In this document: positions 44,347 to 53,551 of the stretch, piece after piece
Numbering within the stretch: the stretch's first letter is position 1
Layout of the letters: every line of letters starts with the position of its first letter
Assembly (NCBI RefSeq): GCF_014257025.1
Contig: NZ_JACMSF010000019.1
Span: forward strand, 62,001 to 126,000
Direction: 5' to 3'
DNA from: Streptomyces cupreus
GTDB taxonomy: Bacteria > Actinomycetota > Actinomycetes > Streptomycetales > Streptomycetaceae
DNA length: 64,000 nt
Translations under genes and position numbers: made by a program
Notes under the pieces: generated by a model
Seen by the model: the letters and a program-made list of their open reading frames with translations, nothing else
The model's database searches: none
What the model was told of the DNA's origin: nothing

Positions 44347-46434
44347 TCAGTGCCGCTCCGGGACCACGAACTCGCACCACACGCACTTGCCGCCGCCGCG
44401 CGCCTCCACTCCCCACACGTCGGTGAGCAGCTCGACCAGGAGCAGCCCCCGCCCGGACACCCCGTCGTCGCCCGCCTCGCGGCGCCGGGGCAGGGCGCTG
44501 GAGGAGTCCTCGACCTCCACGCGCAGCCGCCGGTCGGTGCCGGTGAGAACCCGCAGGGTCACGATCGCGGAGCCCTCGGTGTGCATCAGGGCGTTGGTGA
44601 TCAGCTCGTCGGCGACCAGTTCGATCTCGTCGGCCCGCTCGCCCGAGCCCCAGGCGCGCACGGCGGCGCGGATCATGTGCCGGGCCTGGGTGAGGGCATC
44701 GGGGTCGCCCGGCGCCACATGCTGCTGGAGCCGTCCGCCGGCCTGCGGGGCGGCCAGGCCCCGGCGGCGCAGCAGAAGCAGGGCCACGTCGTCGTCACCG
44801 CCCCGCTCCTCGGCCATATCGATCAGCCGGTCGGCGAGTTTGCGCACGTCGTCCGGGCCGTCGGAGACCAGCGCCGTGAGCGTCTGCATGCCTTCGTCGA
44901 GGTCGAAGCCGGGCTGTTCCACCAGACCGTCGGTGCACAGCAGCAGGGTGTGCCCGGGGTCGAGTTCGAGGGTGCGCACCGGGTACTCCAGGCGCCCGAA
45001 CTCGGCGGACAGACCGAGCGGCAGACCGCCCTCCACGGCCACTCGCCGGCAGGTGCCGTCGGGCTGTCGTAAAAGCGGGTCGATGTGCCCGGCGCGCACC
45101 GCCTGCACCACTCCGGTGGACAGGTCGGCCTCGGCGTACAGACAGGTCGCGAACCGGTCGGTGTCCAGCTCGTGGAGGAAGACGGAGGCGCGGGCCATCA
45201 CCGTCGCCGGGGTGTGTCCCTCGGCGGCGTAGGCGCGCAGGACGATACGGAGTTGGCCCATCACGGCGGCGGCGTGGGTGTCATGGCCCTGGACGTCGCC
45301 GATGACCGCGCCGACCCGTCCGCCCGGCAGCGGGATCAGGTCGTACCAGTCGCCGCCGATGTCCCGGCCGAGGGTGCCCGCGGCGGTGCCGGCCCGGTAG
45401 CGGACGGCGACATCGGCGCCGGGGACGCTGGGGATGGTGCGCGGCAGCATGGCCTGCTGGAGGCCGGTGGCCAGGTCCTTCTCCTGCTCGTAGAACATGG
45501 CCCGCTGCAGGCTCTGGGCGATGCTGCTGCCGAGGGCGACCAGGACGTTGCGCTCCTCGGAGGAGAAGCCGCGCCGGTCGCTGTAGAGCAGGCCCATCGC
45601 GCCGATCGGCCGGGCCTGGGCGATCAGCGGCAGATAGGCGGCCGAGGTGATGTCCAGATCGGTGATGTGCGGCCACAGGATGGGGTAGCCGTCCGCGAAC
45701 TCCTCCGGTGACTCGATGAACCGCGGGGTGAGGGTCCGTACGACCTCGCTCATCGGGTACGGCTCGTCGATGCCGGTGACCCGGGTGCCGGGGACGAAGC
45801 TGCCCGCCGGGCCCTCGGCGATCAGCCGGATGCGGCCCGCCTCGACCAGTCCCATGACCAGGCTGGTGGCGCCCAGATGGGTGAGGCCGTGGGTGTCCTT
45901 CAGTACGTCGATGACGTCCTGCACCGTGCGGGCGTGTGCCAGCGCGGCGGTGGTCAGCTCCACGACGTTGGTCTGCTGGCGGCGGGCCTCGGCCGCCTCG
46001 GCCCGGTCACGGCGTGCCGCGCTCTCGCTCAGCTCCTGGGTGGCGTCCCGGACGATGCCGATGATGCGGCGCGGGCGGCCCGTCTCGTCGCGCCGGATGT
46101 AGCCCTGGGTGTGGGTCCAGCGCAGGCTGCCGTCGCGGCGGCGGATGCGGAAGTAGGCGCCGTAGTTCTCGCTGCCGTCCTTCATCGCCTGGGCGACCAG
46201 GGTGTCGAGGCGGTACCCCTCCGTGCGCGGCACCCGGACGGCGAGGCTCTCGGGGTGGCCGTCGAATTCGCCGGGGCGCAGGTCAAAGACCTCGTGGGCC
46301 TGGGCGTCCATATGGAACAGACCGCTGTCCAGGTCCCAGTCGAAGCTGCCCATGCGGTTGAGCGCCAGGATCGGCTCCGGGTGGGCGGGCCAGTCGTCCG
46401 GGAGTGACAGGGCGCTCGCTCCCCGATCAACCAT
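44347..46434 (-). CDS. PAS-GAF-SpoIIE phosphatase with HATPase anti-sigma kinase domain
   Basis: The protein has 695 residues. A PAS domain lies at about 20-130 (ILALNRMGSFDWDLDSGLFH) and a GAF domain at about 150-305. The PP2C-type SpoIIE domain (about 330-545) has IGGDWYDLIPLPGGRVGAVIGDVQGH and CTDGLVEQPG. A HATPase_c domain (about 560-690) has ELVADELITNALMHTEG and GRGLLLVELLTDVWG. Such proteins set the phosphorylation of anti-anti-sigma partners in response to small-molecule or redox signals. AAGGTGG precedes the ATG at 46434; a longer frame to 46515 would overlap the lipoprotein gene. It is probably co-transcribed with that upstream gene. Confidence 0.9.
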   Translation of the reverse strand: MVDRGASALSLPDDWPAHPEPILALNRMGSFDWDLDSGLFHMDAQAHEVFDLRPGEFDGHPESLAVRVPRTEGYRLDTLVAQAMKDGSENYGAYFRIRRRDGSLRWTHTQGYIRRDETGRPRRIIGIVRDATQELSESAARRDRAEAAEARRQQTNVVELTTAALAHARTVQDVIDVLKDTHGLTHLGATSLVMGLVEAGRIRLIAEGPAGSFVPGTRVTGIDEPYPMSEVVRTLTPRFIESPEEFADGYPILWPHITDLDITSAAYLPLIAQARPIGAMGLLYSDRRGFSSEERNVLVALGSSIAQSLQRAMFYEQEKDLATGLQQAMLPRTIPSVPGADVAVRYRAGTAAGTLGRDIGGDWYDLIPLPGGRVGAVIGDVQGHDTHAAAVMGQLRIVLRAYAAEGHTPATVMARASVFLHELDTDRFATCLYAEADLSTGVVQAVRAGHIDPLLRQPDGTCRRVAVEGGLPLGLSAEFGRLEYPVRTLELDPGHTLLLCTDGLVEQPGFDLDEGMQTLTALVSDGPDDVRKLADRLIDMAEERGGDDDVALLLLRRRGLAAPQAGGRLQQHVAPGDPDALTQARHMIRAAVRAWGSGERADEIELVADELITNALMHTEGSAIVTLRVLTGTDRRLRVEVEDSSSALPRRREAGDDGVSGRGLLLVELLTDVWGVEARGGGKCVWCEFVVPERH

Positions 46435-46498
46435 GGGCCCACCTTGCCAGGAATTATCCGATTCTTCGACTGGGAACGGTTGGCCGGGGAGCGCCCCG

Positions 46499-47788
46499 TC
46501 AGCTGCCGAAGACATCCGTCGGGCTGCCGAAAATGCTGCCGGAGGCGGACTGATCCTCGGGGTCCTCGGGGTCGTCGGGGATCAGTCCGCCGCCGTCGGG
46601 CACGTCGGGCGTGTCCGGCACGGTCTGGGGGCCGATCTCGTCCGAGGAGTCCGGGGAGGTCTCCGGCTCGTCGGGCACGGTGCCGCCGAAGTCGGGCGGC
46701 GTGGGCTCGATGGCGGTGTCCTCCTCCGTGGGCACGAGCGGGATCTGCGGCTCGGCCGCCGGCGGGGTGGCCGTGACGGTGGCCGTGGGGCAGTCGGTCG
46801 GCCCGGCCGGGGAGGGCACCTCGGGCGAAGCGGCGTCCTCGGTGACGCCGGGCGTGACGGTGACGGTGGGGGTCACACAGTCGGTCGGCGTGCCCTCGGG
46901 CGTGGTGGAGCCCGTGCGCTCGTCGGACGGCTCGGTGCGCTCGTCGAAGGGCTCGGTGTGCTCGTCGTCCGGACTCGGGGTGCTCGGCGTCGAGGTCGGC
47001 TTACTGGGTGTCGGCGTCGGCTTCAGCGGTTTCGGCCGGGGCACGGGCCGGTCGTGATGGACCTCGTGCCAGATCCGCCGTTCGATCCAGGTGTGGTCGA
47101 CGATGTTGATGATCGTGATGTTGGTGATCACCTGGGGCGCCGGAGTCACCACGATGACCTGGGTCGGCCGATAACCGGCCCACGCGCGGCCGCTGGTCGC
47201 GGGGCTGCCCTGCTTCGCCACGGGCGGCTTGAGCGGGTTGCCGCAGGCGCAGCGCACCCTCGGCACACCCCGGTTGTCGACGAGGACGGCGGTGCCCGCC
47301 TGGAGGACGGACTGGTAGGTGGTCGCCCGCCCGTCGCGGTACCCGTGGTTGGTGACCCGGGTGTCGGCGCGCAGCACGACCGGGGCGAGGCCGCGCAGAT
47401 AGTCCGGGATCCCGGCCGGGGAGACGCCGACGGCCCCGGCGAAGGCGCGTGCCTTGCCCTGGTCGGCGGTCAAGTAGCCGATCTGCCGGTTCACATCGCA
47501 GCTGCCGACGCGTTCGGTGCCGCTGTAGAGGCCGGGCGTGGACCCGGAGTAGGAACGCACACCGCCGGAGGTCTGGGTGGACTGCGGCGTTCGGGTGACG
47601 GGCGGCGGAGTAGCCGTCGATGTGGCTGTGGAGTCCGTGAAGGGATCGGGTCCCTGTGGCGCCACCGGCTGGAGGAAGACCTCCCCGCTCGCCGCCGTGT
47701 CCTTGTCGCTCTCCGAGCCGCAGCCGGTGACCAGCAGCGCGGTGGCGAGCGCGCCGGCCGCGACCAGGGTTCCAGTGGAGGTTCGCAC
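46499..47788 (-). CDS. Lipoprotein of DUF6777 type with Pro/Thr-rich tail
   Basis: The protein has about 429 residues. A lipobox (LLVTGCGSE) follows a short signal (LVAAGALATAL), so the protein is lipid-anchored. The N-terminal domain (about 80-240) has YSGSTPGLYSGTERVGSCDVNRQIGYLT, a pair of clustered Cys (RVRCACGNPLKPP) and ITIINIVDHTW. The rest is a long Thr/Pro/Glu/Asp-rich, low-complexity tail. I believe the first part is DUF6777; function is unknown. CGGGAGAGTGTG precedes the GTG at 47788. It lies upstream of the phosphatase gene in the same direction. Confidence 0.75.
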   Translation of the reverse strand: MRTSTGTLVAAGALATALLVTGCGSESDKDTAASGEVFLQPVAPQGPDPFTDSTATSTATPPPVTRTPQSTQTSGGVRSYSGSTPGLYSGTERVGSCDVNRQIGYLTADQGKARAFAGAVGVSPAGIPDYLRGLAPVVLRADTRVTNHGYRDGRATTYQSVLQAGTAVLVDNRGVPRVRCACGNPLKPPVAKQGSPATSGRAWAGYRPTQVIVVTPAPQVITNITIINIVDHTWIERRIWHEVHHDRPVPRPKPLKPTPTPSKPTSTPSTPSPDDEHTEPFDERTEPSDERTGSTTPEGTPTDCVTPTVTVTPGVTEDAASPEVPSPAGPTDCPTATVTATPPAAEPQIPLVPTEEDTAIEPTPPDFGGTVPDEPETSPDSSDEIGPQTVPDTPDVPDGGGLIPDDPEDPEDQSASGSIFGSPTDVFGS

Positions 47789-47950
47789 CACACTCTCCCG
47801 CCTCTTATCCAGCAGTTCGGCACCAATTGTCTGCTTCACCCACATGGGTTACGCAACCGGAGGGGCTATGTACACAGAGTGACCTGGCGGCGGAGGCTGA
47901 CAGCGGCACAAGCGGCTTCCGGCAGGACAATGGACGAAGGAGCGCAGGCC

Positions 47951-49375
47951 GTGGAGTGGTTCACCGCACCCGAGTACTGGCTGAGCCGGCTGGTCTTCCA
48001 GCGGGCCCTGGCCGGGGTGTACCTCGTCGCGTTCCTGACGGCGGCGCTCCAGTTCCGCGCGCTGATCGGCGAGCGCGGCATGCTGCCCGTCCCGCGCTAC
48101 GTGGCACGGGTGCCGTTCAAGGCGGCGCCGAGCCTGTTCCACTTCCGATACTCGGACCGTCTGTTCGCGGTATGCGCCTGGTCGGGCTGCGCGGTGTCGG
48201 CGGCGCTGCTCGCGGGGCTCGACGGGCTGCTTCCGCTGTGGGGCGCCATGCTGCTGTGGCTGGTGCCCTGGGCGCTGTATCTGTCGATCGTCAACGTCGG
48301 TCAGACCTGGTACTCCTTCGGCTGGGAGTCCCTGCTGCTGGAGGTGGGCTTCCTCGCCGTCCTCCTCGGCAACGACGAGGTGGCCCCGCCGATCGTCGTG
48401 CTGTTCCTGCTGCGCTGGATCCTGTTCCGCGTCGAGTTCGGGGCGGGTCTGATCAAGATGCGGGGCGACGAGTGCTGGCGGAAGCTCACCTGCCTCTATC
48501 ACCACCATGAGACCCAGCCGATGCCAGGACCGCTGAGCTGGTTCTTCCACCATCTCCCCCGGCCGCTGCACCGTGTCGAGGTGGCCGCCAACCACTTCAC
48601 CCAACTCGTCGTGCCGTTCCTGCTGTTCACCCCGCAGCCCGTCGCCACGGCCGCCGCTTCCCTGATGATCCTCACCCAGCTGTGGCTGGTGCTGTCGGGC
48701 AACTTCTCCTGGCTGAACTGGATCACCATCGTGCTGGCGCTGTCGGCGCTCAGGCTCCCGGACAGCGCGCCCTCGGCGGTGCCGGACGCGCCCGTGTGGT
48801 ACCAGGCCGTGGTCCTCGCCGTCTCCGCGCTGCTGCTGGCCCTCAGCTACCGCCCGGTCCGCAACATGATCTCCCGCCGCCAGGTCATGAACCGCTCCTT
48901 CGACCCGCTCCATCTGGTCAACACCTACGGCGCGTTCGGCAGCGTCAGCCGGGTCCGCTACGAAGTCGTGATCGAGGGCACGGACGAGGACGTACCGCGC
49001 GAGGACTCCGACTGGCGGGAGTACGAGTTCAAGGGCAAGCCCGGCGATCCCCGGCGCTGGCCACGGCAGTTCGCGCCCTACCACCTCCGGCTGGACTGGC
49101 TGATGTGGTTCGCCGCGCTGTCCCCCGCGTACGCCGGCTCCTGGTTCGGCGCCCTGGTGGAACGCCTCCTGGAGAACGACCCGGCCACCCTCAAACTCCT
49201 GCGCCGCTCCCCCTTCCCGCCCGAAACGCCGCCCCGCTACGTCCGCGCCCGTCTCTTCCGCTACCGCTACACGACCTGGCACGAGCTGCGGGAGACGGGC
49301 GCGTGCTGGAAGCGGACGTATGTACGGGAGTACATGCCGCCCACGCGGCTGGCGGGGGTGTCTCAGAGGTTGTAG
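47951..49375 (+). CDS. Lipase-maturation-factor family membrane protein
   Basis: The protein has about 474 residues. MEWFTAPEYWLSRLVFQRALAGVYLVAF starts the family, with FGWESLLLEVGFLAVLLG and RVEFGAGLIKMRGDECWRKLTCLYHHHETQPMPGPLSW in the middle. The C-terminal soluble domain has YGAFGSVSRVRYEVVIEGTD. Several membrane helices lie in the first 320 residues. Eukaryotic LMF1 helps fold lipases in the ER; bacterial roles are unproven. A GTG at 47951 is chosen since GAAGGAG lies eight bases before it; earlier in-frame starts (47930, 47879) are weaker. It is convergent with the deoxysugar operon. Confidence 0.88.
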   Translation: MEWFTAPEYWLSRLVFQRALAGVYLVAFLTAALQFRALIGERGMLPVPRYVARVPFKAAPSLFHFRYSDRLFAVCAWSGCAVSAALLAGLDGLLPLWGAMLLWLVPWALYLSIVNVGQTWYSFGWESLLLEVGFLAVLLGNDEVAPPIVVLFLLRWILFRVEFGAGLIKMRGDECWRKLTCLYHHHETQPMPGPLSWFFHHLPRPLHRVEVAANHFTQLVVPFLLFTPQPVATAAASLMILTQLWLVLSGNFSWLNWITIVLALSALRLPDSAPSAVPDAPVWYQAVVLAVSALLLALSYRPVRNMISRRQVMNRSFDPLHLVNTYGAFGSVSRVRYEVVIEGTDEDVPREDSDWREYEFKGKPGDPRRWPRQFAPYHLRLDWLMWFAALSPAYAGSWFGALVERLLENDPATLKLLRRSPFPPETPPRYVRARLFRYRYTTWHELRETGACWKRTYVREYMPPTRLAGVSQRL

Positions 49376-50178
49376 ACGCGGCGGGCGGTGCCGTGGAAGA
49401 TCTCGTCCGCGTCGGCCAACTCCCGGGTGATGTCGAGGACTTCACCGTACGGGGAGACCTGTGTGCACACCGGCCAGTCCGAGCCGAACATCAGCCGGTC
49501 CGGGCCGAAGGCGTCGAGCACGGTGTCGGCGTACGGGCGCAGGTCGTCGACGGTCCAGGAGGCGGGGTCGGCTTCGGTGAGCAGGCCGGAGAGTTTGCAG
49601 ACGGTGTTGGGCAGCGCGGCGAGGGCGCGGAGGTCGGTGGCCCAGGGTTCGAGGGCCCCCGAGGCGACGGGTGGTTTGCCCAAGTGGTCGAGGACGAAGG
49701 TGAGTCCGGGCAGGGAGGCGGCGGCCTTGGCGCAGGCGGGGAGCTGGTGGGGCAGGACCACGAGGTCGTACACCAGCCCCGCCTCGGCGACGGCGGCAAG
49801 GCCTCGGCGGACGTCCGCCCGCAGCAGCCACTCCGGGTCCGGCTCCCCCTGGACCTGGTGGCGGATGCCCCTGAGGTACCCGCCGCCGGGAAGTTCGCGC
49901 AGGCGGGCCAGTTCCTCGCCCACACCCGGACCGGTCAGGTCGGTCCAGCCCACCACCCCGGCGACGAGGTCGTGATCGGCGGCGAGGGCCAGGAACTCCG
50001 GGGTCTCCTCCCGCACGGTGACGGTCTGGACGAGCACCACTTGGTCGACCCCGGCCGCACGGGCCTCGGGTGCGAGGTCGGCGGCCGTGAAGTCGCGTCG
50101 GATCGGGCTGTCCTGCCCGATCCAGTCCTGGTCCCGTACCGACAGGTCCCAGACATGCACGTGCGCGTCCACCGTCAT
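49363..50178 (-). CDS. Amidohydrolase (probable L-fucono-lactonase)
   Basis: The protein has 271 residues of the amidohydrolase_2 type. It begins MTVDAHVHVWD (metal HxH). FVLDHLGKPP and FGSDWPVC carry the later His and Asp ligands. Relatives with this context hydrolyse sugar 1,4- or 1,5-lactones, such as L-fuconolactone and L-rhamnonolactone. The ATG at 50178 overlaps the mutarotase stop in an ATGA, making it the last gene of the operon. In the inferred pathway it opens the lactone made by the aldo/keto reductase. Confidence 0.85.
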   Translation of the reverse strand: MTVDAHVHVWDLSVRDQDWIGQDSPIRRDFTAADLAPEARAAGVDQVVLVQTVTVREETPEFLALAADHDLVAGVVGWTDLTGPGVGEELARLRELPGGGYLRGIRHQVQGEPDPEWLLRADVRRGLAAVAEAGLVYDLVVLPHQLPACAKAAASLPGLTFVLDHLGKPPVASGALEPWATDLRALAALPNTVCKLSGLLTEADPASWTVDDLRPYADTVLDAFGPDRLMFGSDWPVCTQVSPYGEVLDITRELADADEIFHGTARRVYNL

Positions 50179-50489
50179 GGCAGCTCCCATACGACGGGCA
50201 GGCCGGCGTCCGCGCCCTCGTCGGAGTAGTCGTGCACCACATCCAGCAGCTCGGCCATGCGTGCCTGCCAGACCACGTTGACCGGGAGTTTCTCCAACTC
50301 GGCGAGGAGACGGGCGTAGTCCTCGCACTCCAGGACGTGGAAGAGGTCGGTTCCGCTGCGCCAGATCGTCCAGGCGCTCGCACCCGCGGCCCTGATGGCG
50401 TCCGTGAGCTCGGGCGGGACCTCACGGTGGGCGGCCTCGTAGGCGGCGATACGGTCCGCGCGGACCCTGGTGTGCAGGGCGACCCTCAT
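50175..50489 (-). CDS. L-rhamnose/L-fucose mutarotase (RhaM family)
   Basis: The protein has 104 residues. MRVALHTRVRADRIAAYEAAHREVPPEL and WTIWRSGTDLFHVLECEDYARLL are characteristic of the RhaM/YiiL fold, with the catalytic His region and Trp pairs conserved. It interconverts the anomers of a 6-deoxysugar so that the dehydrogenase can use them. The start at 50489 overlaps the reductase stop (ATGA). Confidence 0.9.
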   Translation of the reverse strand: MRVALHTRVRADRIAAYEAAHREVPPELTDAIRAAGASAWTIWRSGTDLFHVLECEDYARLLAELEKLPVNVVWQARMAELLDVVHDYSDEGADAGLPVVWELP

Positions 50490-51418
50490 GACGGCTCCTC
50501 CAGAAGACCCGACTCCCGCAGCTCCTGCCAGAAGGATTCGGGTACCGGTGTGGCGAACTGTTCGGCGCAGTCGTGGACTTCCGCCGCCGAACGGGCGCCC
50601 ATCAGGACGCTGCTGACCGCCGGATGGGCCGCGCAGAAGGCCAGGGCCGCGGCGCGCAGGGTGATGCCGTGGCGCTCGGCGATCTCCTTCATGCCCAGGG
50701 CGCGGTCCACCAACTCCCTCGGCGCTCGGGCGTAGTCGTACGTCACTTCCGGCCTCGGATCCGCCAGCAGACCGGAGTTGAAGGGCCCGCCGATCACCAC
50801 CGGCGTGCCCCGCGCCTCGGCGGCGGGCAGCAGTTCGGTGAGGGCGCTCTGGTCCAGCAGGGTGTAACGGCCGGCGCAGAGCACCACGTCGACGTCGGTG
50901 TCGCGGACGAAGCGGGTGAGCATCTCCGCCTGGTTCATACCGGCGCCGATCGCGCCGACCACACCCTCGGAGCGGAGCTTCTCCAGCGCCGGATAGCCCT
51001 CGCGGAAGGCCTCTTCGGCGTGGTCGTCGGGGTCGTGGAGGTAGACGATGTCCACCCGGTCGAGGCCGAGCCGTTCCAGGCTGGCGTCCAGGGTGCGCCG
51101 AATGCCGTCGGCGGTGAAGTCCCACACCCGGCGGTGGGTGGCGGGGACGGCGAAGCCGTTGGCCAGGTCGTCGCCGCCCTGCTCCGACGGCTCCAGTCGG
51201 CGGCCCACCTTCGTCGAGATCGTGTACTCCTCGCGGGGCCGCTCGCGCAGGGCCGCGCCCAGGCGGCGCTCGGACAGGCCGAGGCCGTAGTGCGGGGCCG
51301 TGTCGAAGTAGCGGATGCCGTGCTCCCAGGCGGCGGTGACCGCCTCGTACGCCTGCTCCTCGGTGACCTCGGTGTAGAGGTTGCCGAGGGATCCGGCCCC
51401 GAAGCCGAGCCGGGTCAC
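50486..51418 (-). CDS. Aldo/keto reductase (probable L-fucose dehydrogenase)
   Basis: The protein has 310 residues. LGFGAGSLGNLYTEVTEEQA and YFDTAPHYGLGLSERRLG (catalytic Asp and Tyr) are followed by STKVG (Lys) and YLHDP (His), a complete AKR tetrad. The C-terminal cofactor region is SSVLMGARSAAEV. It resembles D-threo-aldose/L-fucose dehydrogenases, which oxidise L-fucose to L-fuconolactone with NAD(P). The GTG at 51418 overlaps the SDR stop (GTGA). Assignment of the sugar rests on the neighbours. Confidence 0.88.
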   Translation of the reverse strand: MTRLGFGAGSLGNLYTEVTEEQAYEAVTAAWEHGIRYFDTAPHYGLGLSERRLGAALRERPREEYTISTKVGRRLEPSEQGGDDLANGFAVPATHRRVWDFTADGIRRTLDASLERLGLDRVDIVYLHDPDDHAEEAFREGYPALEKLRSEGVVGAIGAGMNQAEMLTRFVRDTDVDVVLCAGRYTLLDQSALTELLPAAEARGTPVVIGGPFNSGLLADPRPEVTYDYARAPRELVDRALGMKEIAERHGITLRAAALAFCAAHPAVSSVLMGARSAAEVHDCAEQFATPVPESFWQELRESGLLEEPS

Positions 51419-52170
51419 CGGTCCACCGGCCGCAGGCGCAGGCCCTGCATACCGCCGTCGACGGCGAGGGCGGTGCCGGTGGTGGCGCCGGACAGCGGAC
51501 TCGCCAAGTAGGCGATGGCGCCCGCGACTTCGGCGGCCGACACCAGGCGTCCGGTGGGCTGGCGGGCCTCCAGGGCGGCGCGTTCGGCGGCCGGGTCGGG
51601 GGCCTTGGAGAGCAGACGGCCGATCCACGGCGTGTCCGCCGTACCGGGGTTGACGCAGTTGACGCGGATGCCCTCGCGGAGGTGGTCGGCGGCCATGGCG
51701 AGGGTGAGGGAGTACACGGCGCCCTTGGTCGCGCTGTACAGCGCGCGTTGCGGCAGGCCCGCGGTGGCGGCGATCGAGCAGGTATTGACGATCGCCGCGT
51801 GCCGCGACTCCCGCAGGTGCGGGAGAGCCGCGCGGGCGGCCCGGACCATGCCGACGACGTTGACGTCCAGGACGCGGTGCCACTCGGCGTCGTCGTTGTC
51901 CTCGACGGTGCCCTGGGCGCCGATGCCCGCGTTGTTGATCAGTATGTCCAGACCGCCGAGGTCGGCGACGACGGCGGCGACCGCTTCCCGTACTTCGGTG
52001 TCGTCGGTGACATCGGCGCGGTACGCGAGCAGCGGCTTGTCCACCGAGGACGGGTCCAGATCGAGCACGGCGACCTGGGCGCCGCGCTCGGCGAGCAGTT
52101 CCGCCGTGGCCCGTCCGATGCCGGAGGCGCCTCCCGTCACCAGCGCCTTGAGTCCCGCGAAGTCGCTCAT
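51415..52170 (-). CDS. Short-chain dehydrogenase (probable 2-keto-3-deoxy-L-fuconate dehydrogenase)
   Basis: The protein has 251 residues. It has the NAD-binding TGGASGIGRATAELLAERGA, the NNAGIG motif, the active-site Ser in NTCSIAATAG and YSATK with the catalytic Tyr and Lys. In non-phosphorylative fucose breakdown such an enzyme oxidises 2-keto-3-deoxy-L-fuconate to the 2,4-diketo acid. The ATG at 52170 overlaps the dehydratase stop (ATGA). Identity as an SDR is certain; the specific role comes from the operon. Confidence 0.9.
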   Translation of the reverse strand: MSDFAGLKALVTGGASGIGRATAELLAERGAQVAVLDLDPSSVDKPLLAYRADVTDDTEVREAVAAVVADLGGLDILINNAGIGAQGTVEDNDDAEWHRVLDVNVVGMVRAARAALPHLRESRHAAIVNTCSIAATAGLPQRALYSATKGAVYSLTLAMAADHLREGIRVNCVNPGTADTPWIGRLLSKAPDPAAERAALEARQPTGRLVSAAEVAGAIAYLASPLSGATTGTALAVDGGMQGLRLRPVDR

Positions 52171-53507
52171 GCCGCCTGCCCCTTCTTCCCGTCGAGGTCG
52201 GCGGCCCAGAAGGCGCCGTCCGGGTACGTGTACCGCGCGATCGACTCGGGCCGCATGGCCGCCGAGAAGCCCGGCGCGGTGGGTGCCGTGTAGTGACCCT
52301 CGCGGATCACCACCGGGTCGAGGAAGTGCTGGTGCAGATGATCGACGTACTCGATGACCCGGTTCTCGGTGGTTCCGGTGACGGCCACGTAGTCGAACAT
52401 CGAGAGGTGCTGGACGAGTTCGCACAGTCCGACCCCGCCCGCGTGCGGGCAGACCGGCACACCGAACTTGGCCGCGAGCAGCAGGATGGCGAGGTTCTCG
52501 TTGACGCCGCCGACGCGGGCCGCGTCGATCTGGACGATGTCGAGGGCGCCAGCCTTGAGCATCTGCTTGAACACGACCCGGTTGTGGACGTGTTCGCCGG
52601 TGGCGACCTTCACCGGGGCCACCGCCTCGCGGATCGCGGCGTGGCCGAGGACGTCGTCGGGGCTGGTGGGCTCCTCGATCCAGTACGGGTCGAACTCGGC
52701 GAGCGCCCGGGTCCAGCGGATCGCCTCGGCCACGTCCCAGCGCTGGTTGGCGTCGATCGCGAGGCGGATGTCGGGGCCGACGACCGAGCGGGCGACGCGG
52801 CAGCGCCGTATGTCGTCGTCCAGGTCGGCGCCGACCTTCAGCTTGATCTGATGGAAGCCGTCGGCGACGGCCTCGGCGGCGAGCCGGGCGAGCTTCTCGT
52901 CGTCGTAGCCGAGCCAGCCGGCGGAGGTGGTGTAGGCGGGGTAGCCGCCGGCCTGGAGTGCCCCGGTGCGCTCGGCGGCGCCTTCCCGGCCCCGGCGCAG
53001 GATCTCCAGTGCCTCCTCGGGGGTGAGCGCGTCGGTGAGATACCGGAAGTCGATCTGGCGGACGATCCACTCGGGTTCGGCGTCGGCGAGGAGCCGCCAC
53101 AGCGGCTTGGCGGCGCGCTTGGCGGCCAGGTCCCACACGGCGTTGACGACCGCCCCGATCGCCATGTGCATCACGCCCTTCTCGGGACCCAGCCAGCGCA
53201 GTTGGCTGTCGCCGATCAGGTCGCGGTTCAACGTCCCCGGGTCGGCGCACAGTTCACCGACGTCCCGTCCGACGACATGCCCGCGCAGCGCCTCGATCGC
53301 GGCCACCTGGACCTCGTTGCCCCGCCCGATGGTGAAGGTGAATCCGTGCCCCTCGTGCCCGTCGGCCGCGTCGGTGCGCAGCACGACGTAGGCCGCCGAG
53401 TAGTCGGGGTCCGGGTTCATCGCGTCGGAGCCGTCGAGCTCGCGCGAGGTGGGGAAGCGGATGTCGTGGGTGTCTACCGCCGTGATGCGGGCAGAGGTCG
53501 GGGACAC
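52167..53507 (-). CDS. L-fuconate dehydratase (enolase superfamily)
   Basis: The protein has 446 residues, the length of fuconate dehydratases. FPTSRELDGSDAMNPDPDYSAAYVVL is the family's start, HQIKLKVGAD contains the catalytic KxK, and DANQRWD, EEPTSPDD and GEHVHNRV supply the metal ligands. HAGGVGLCELVQHLSMFDY carries the catalytic His. It removes water from L-fuconate to give 2-keto-3-deoxy-L-fuconate. It starts with GTG at 53507 after AAAGG. This is the clearest pathway-defining enzyme in the operon; 44 bases separate it from the permease gene. Confidence 0.93.
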   Translation of the reverse strand: MSPTSARITAVDTHDIRFPTSRELDGSDAMNPDPDYSAAYVVLRTDAADGHEGHGFTFTIGRGNEVQVAAIEALRGHVVGRDVGELCADPGTLNRDLIGDSQLRWLGPEKGVMHMAIGAVVNAVWDLAAKRAAKPLWRLLADAEPEWIVRQIDFRYLTDALTPEEALEILRRGREGAAERTGALQAGGYPAYTTSAGWLGYDDEKLARLAAEAVADGFHQIKLKVGADLDDDIRRCRVARSVVGPDIRLAIDANQRWDVAEAIRWTRALAEFDPYWIEEPTSPDDVLGHAAIREAVAPVKVATGEHVHNRVVFKQMLKAGALDIVQIDAARVGGVNENLAILLLAAKFGVPVCPHAGGVGLCELVQHLSMFDYVAVTGTTENRVIEYVDHLHQHFLDPVVIREGHYTAPTAPGFSAAMRPESIARYTYPDGAFWAADLDGKKGQAA

Positions 53508-53551
53508 GGAGTGCCTTTCGGTCGGTGGCAGAGGGACGTACGGGCGGAGGG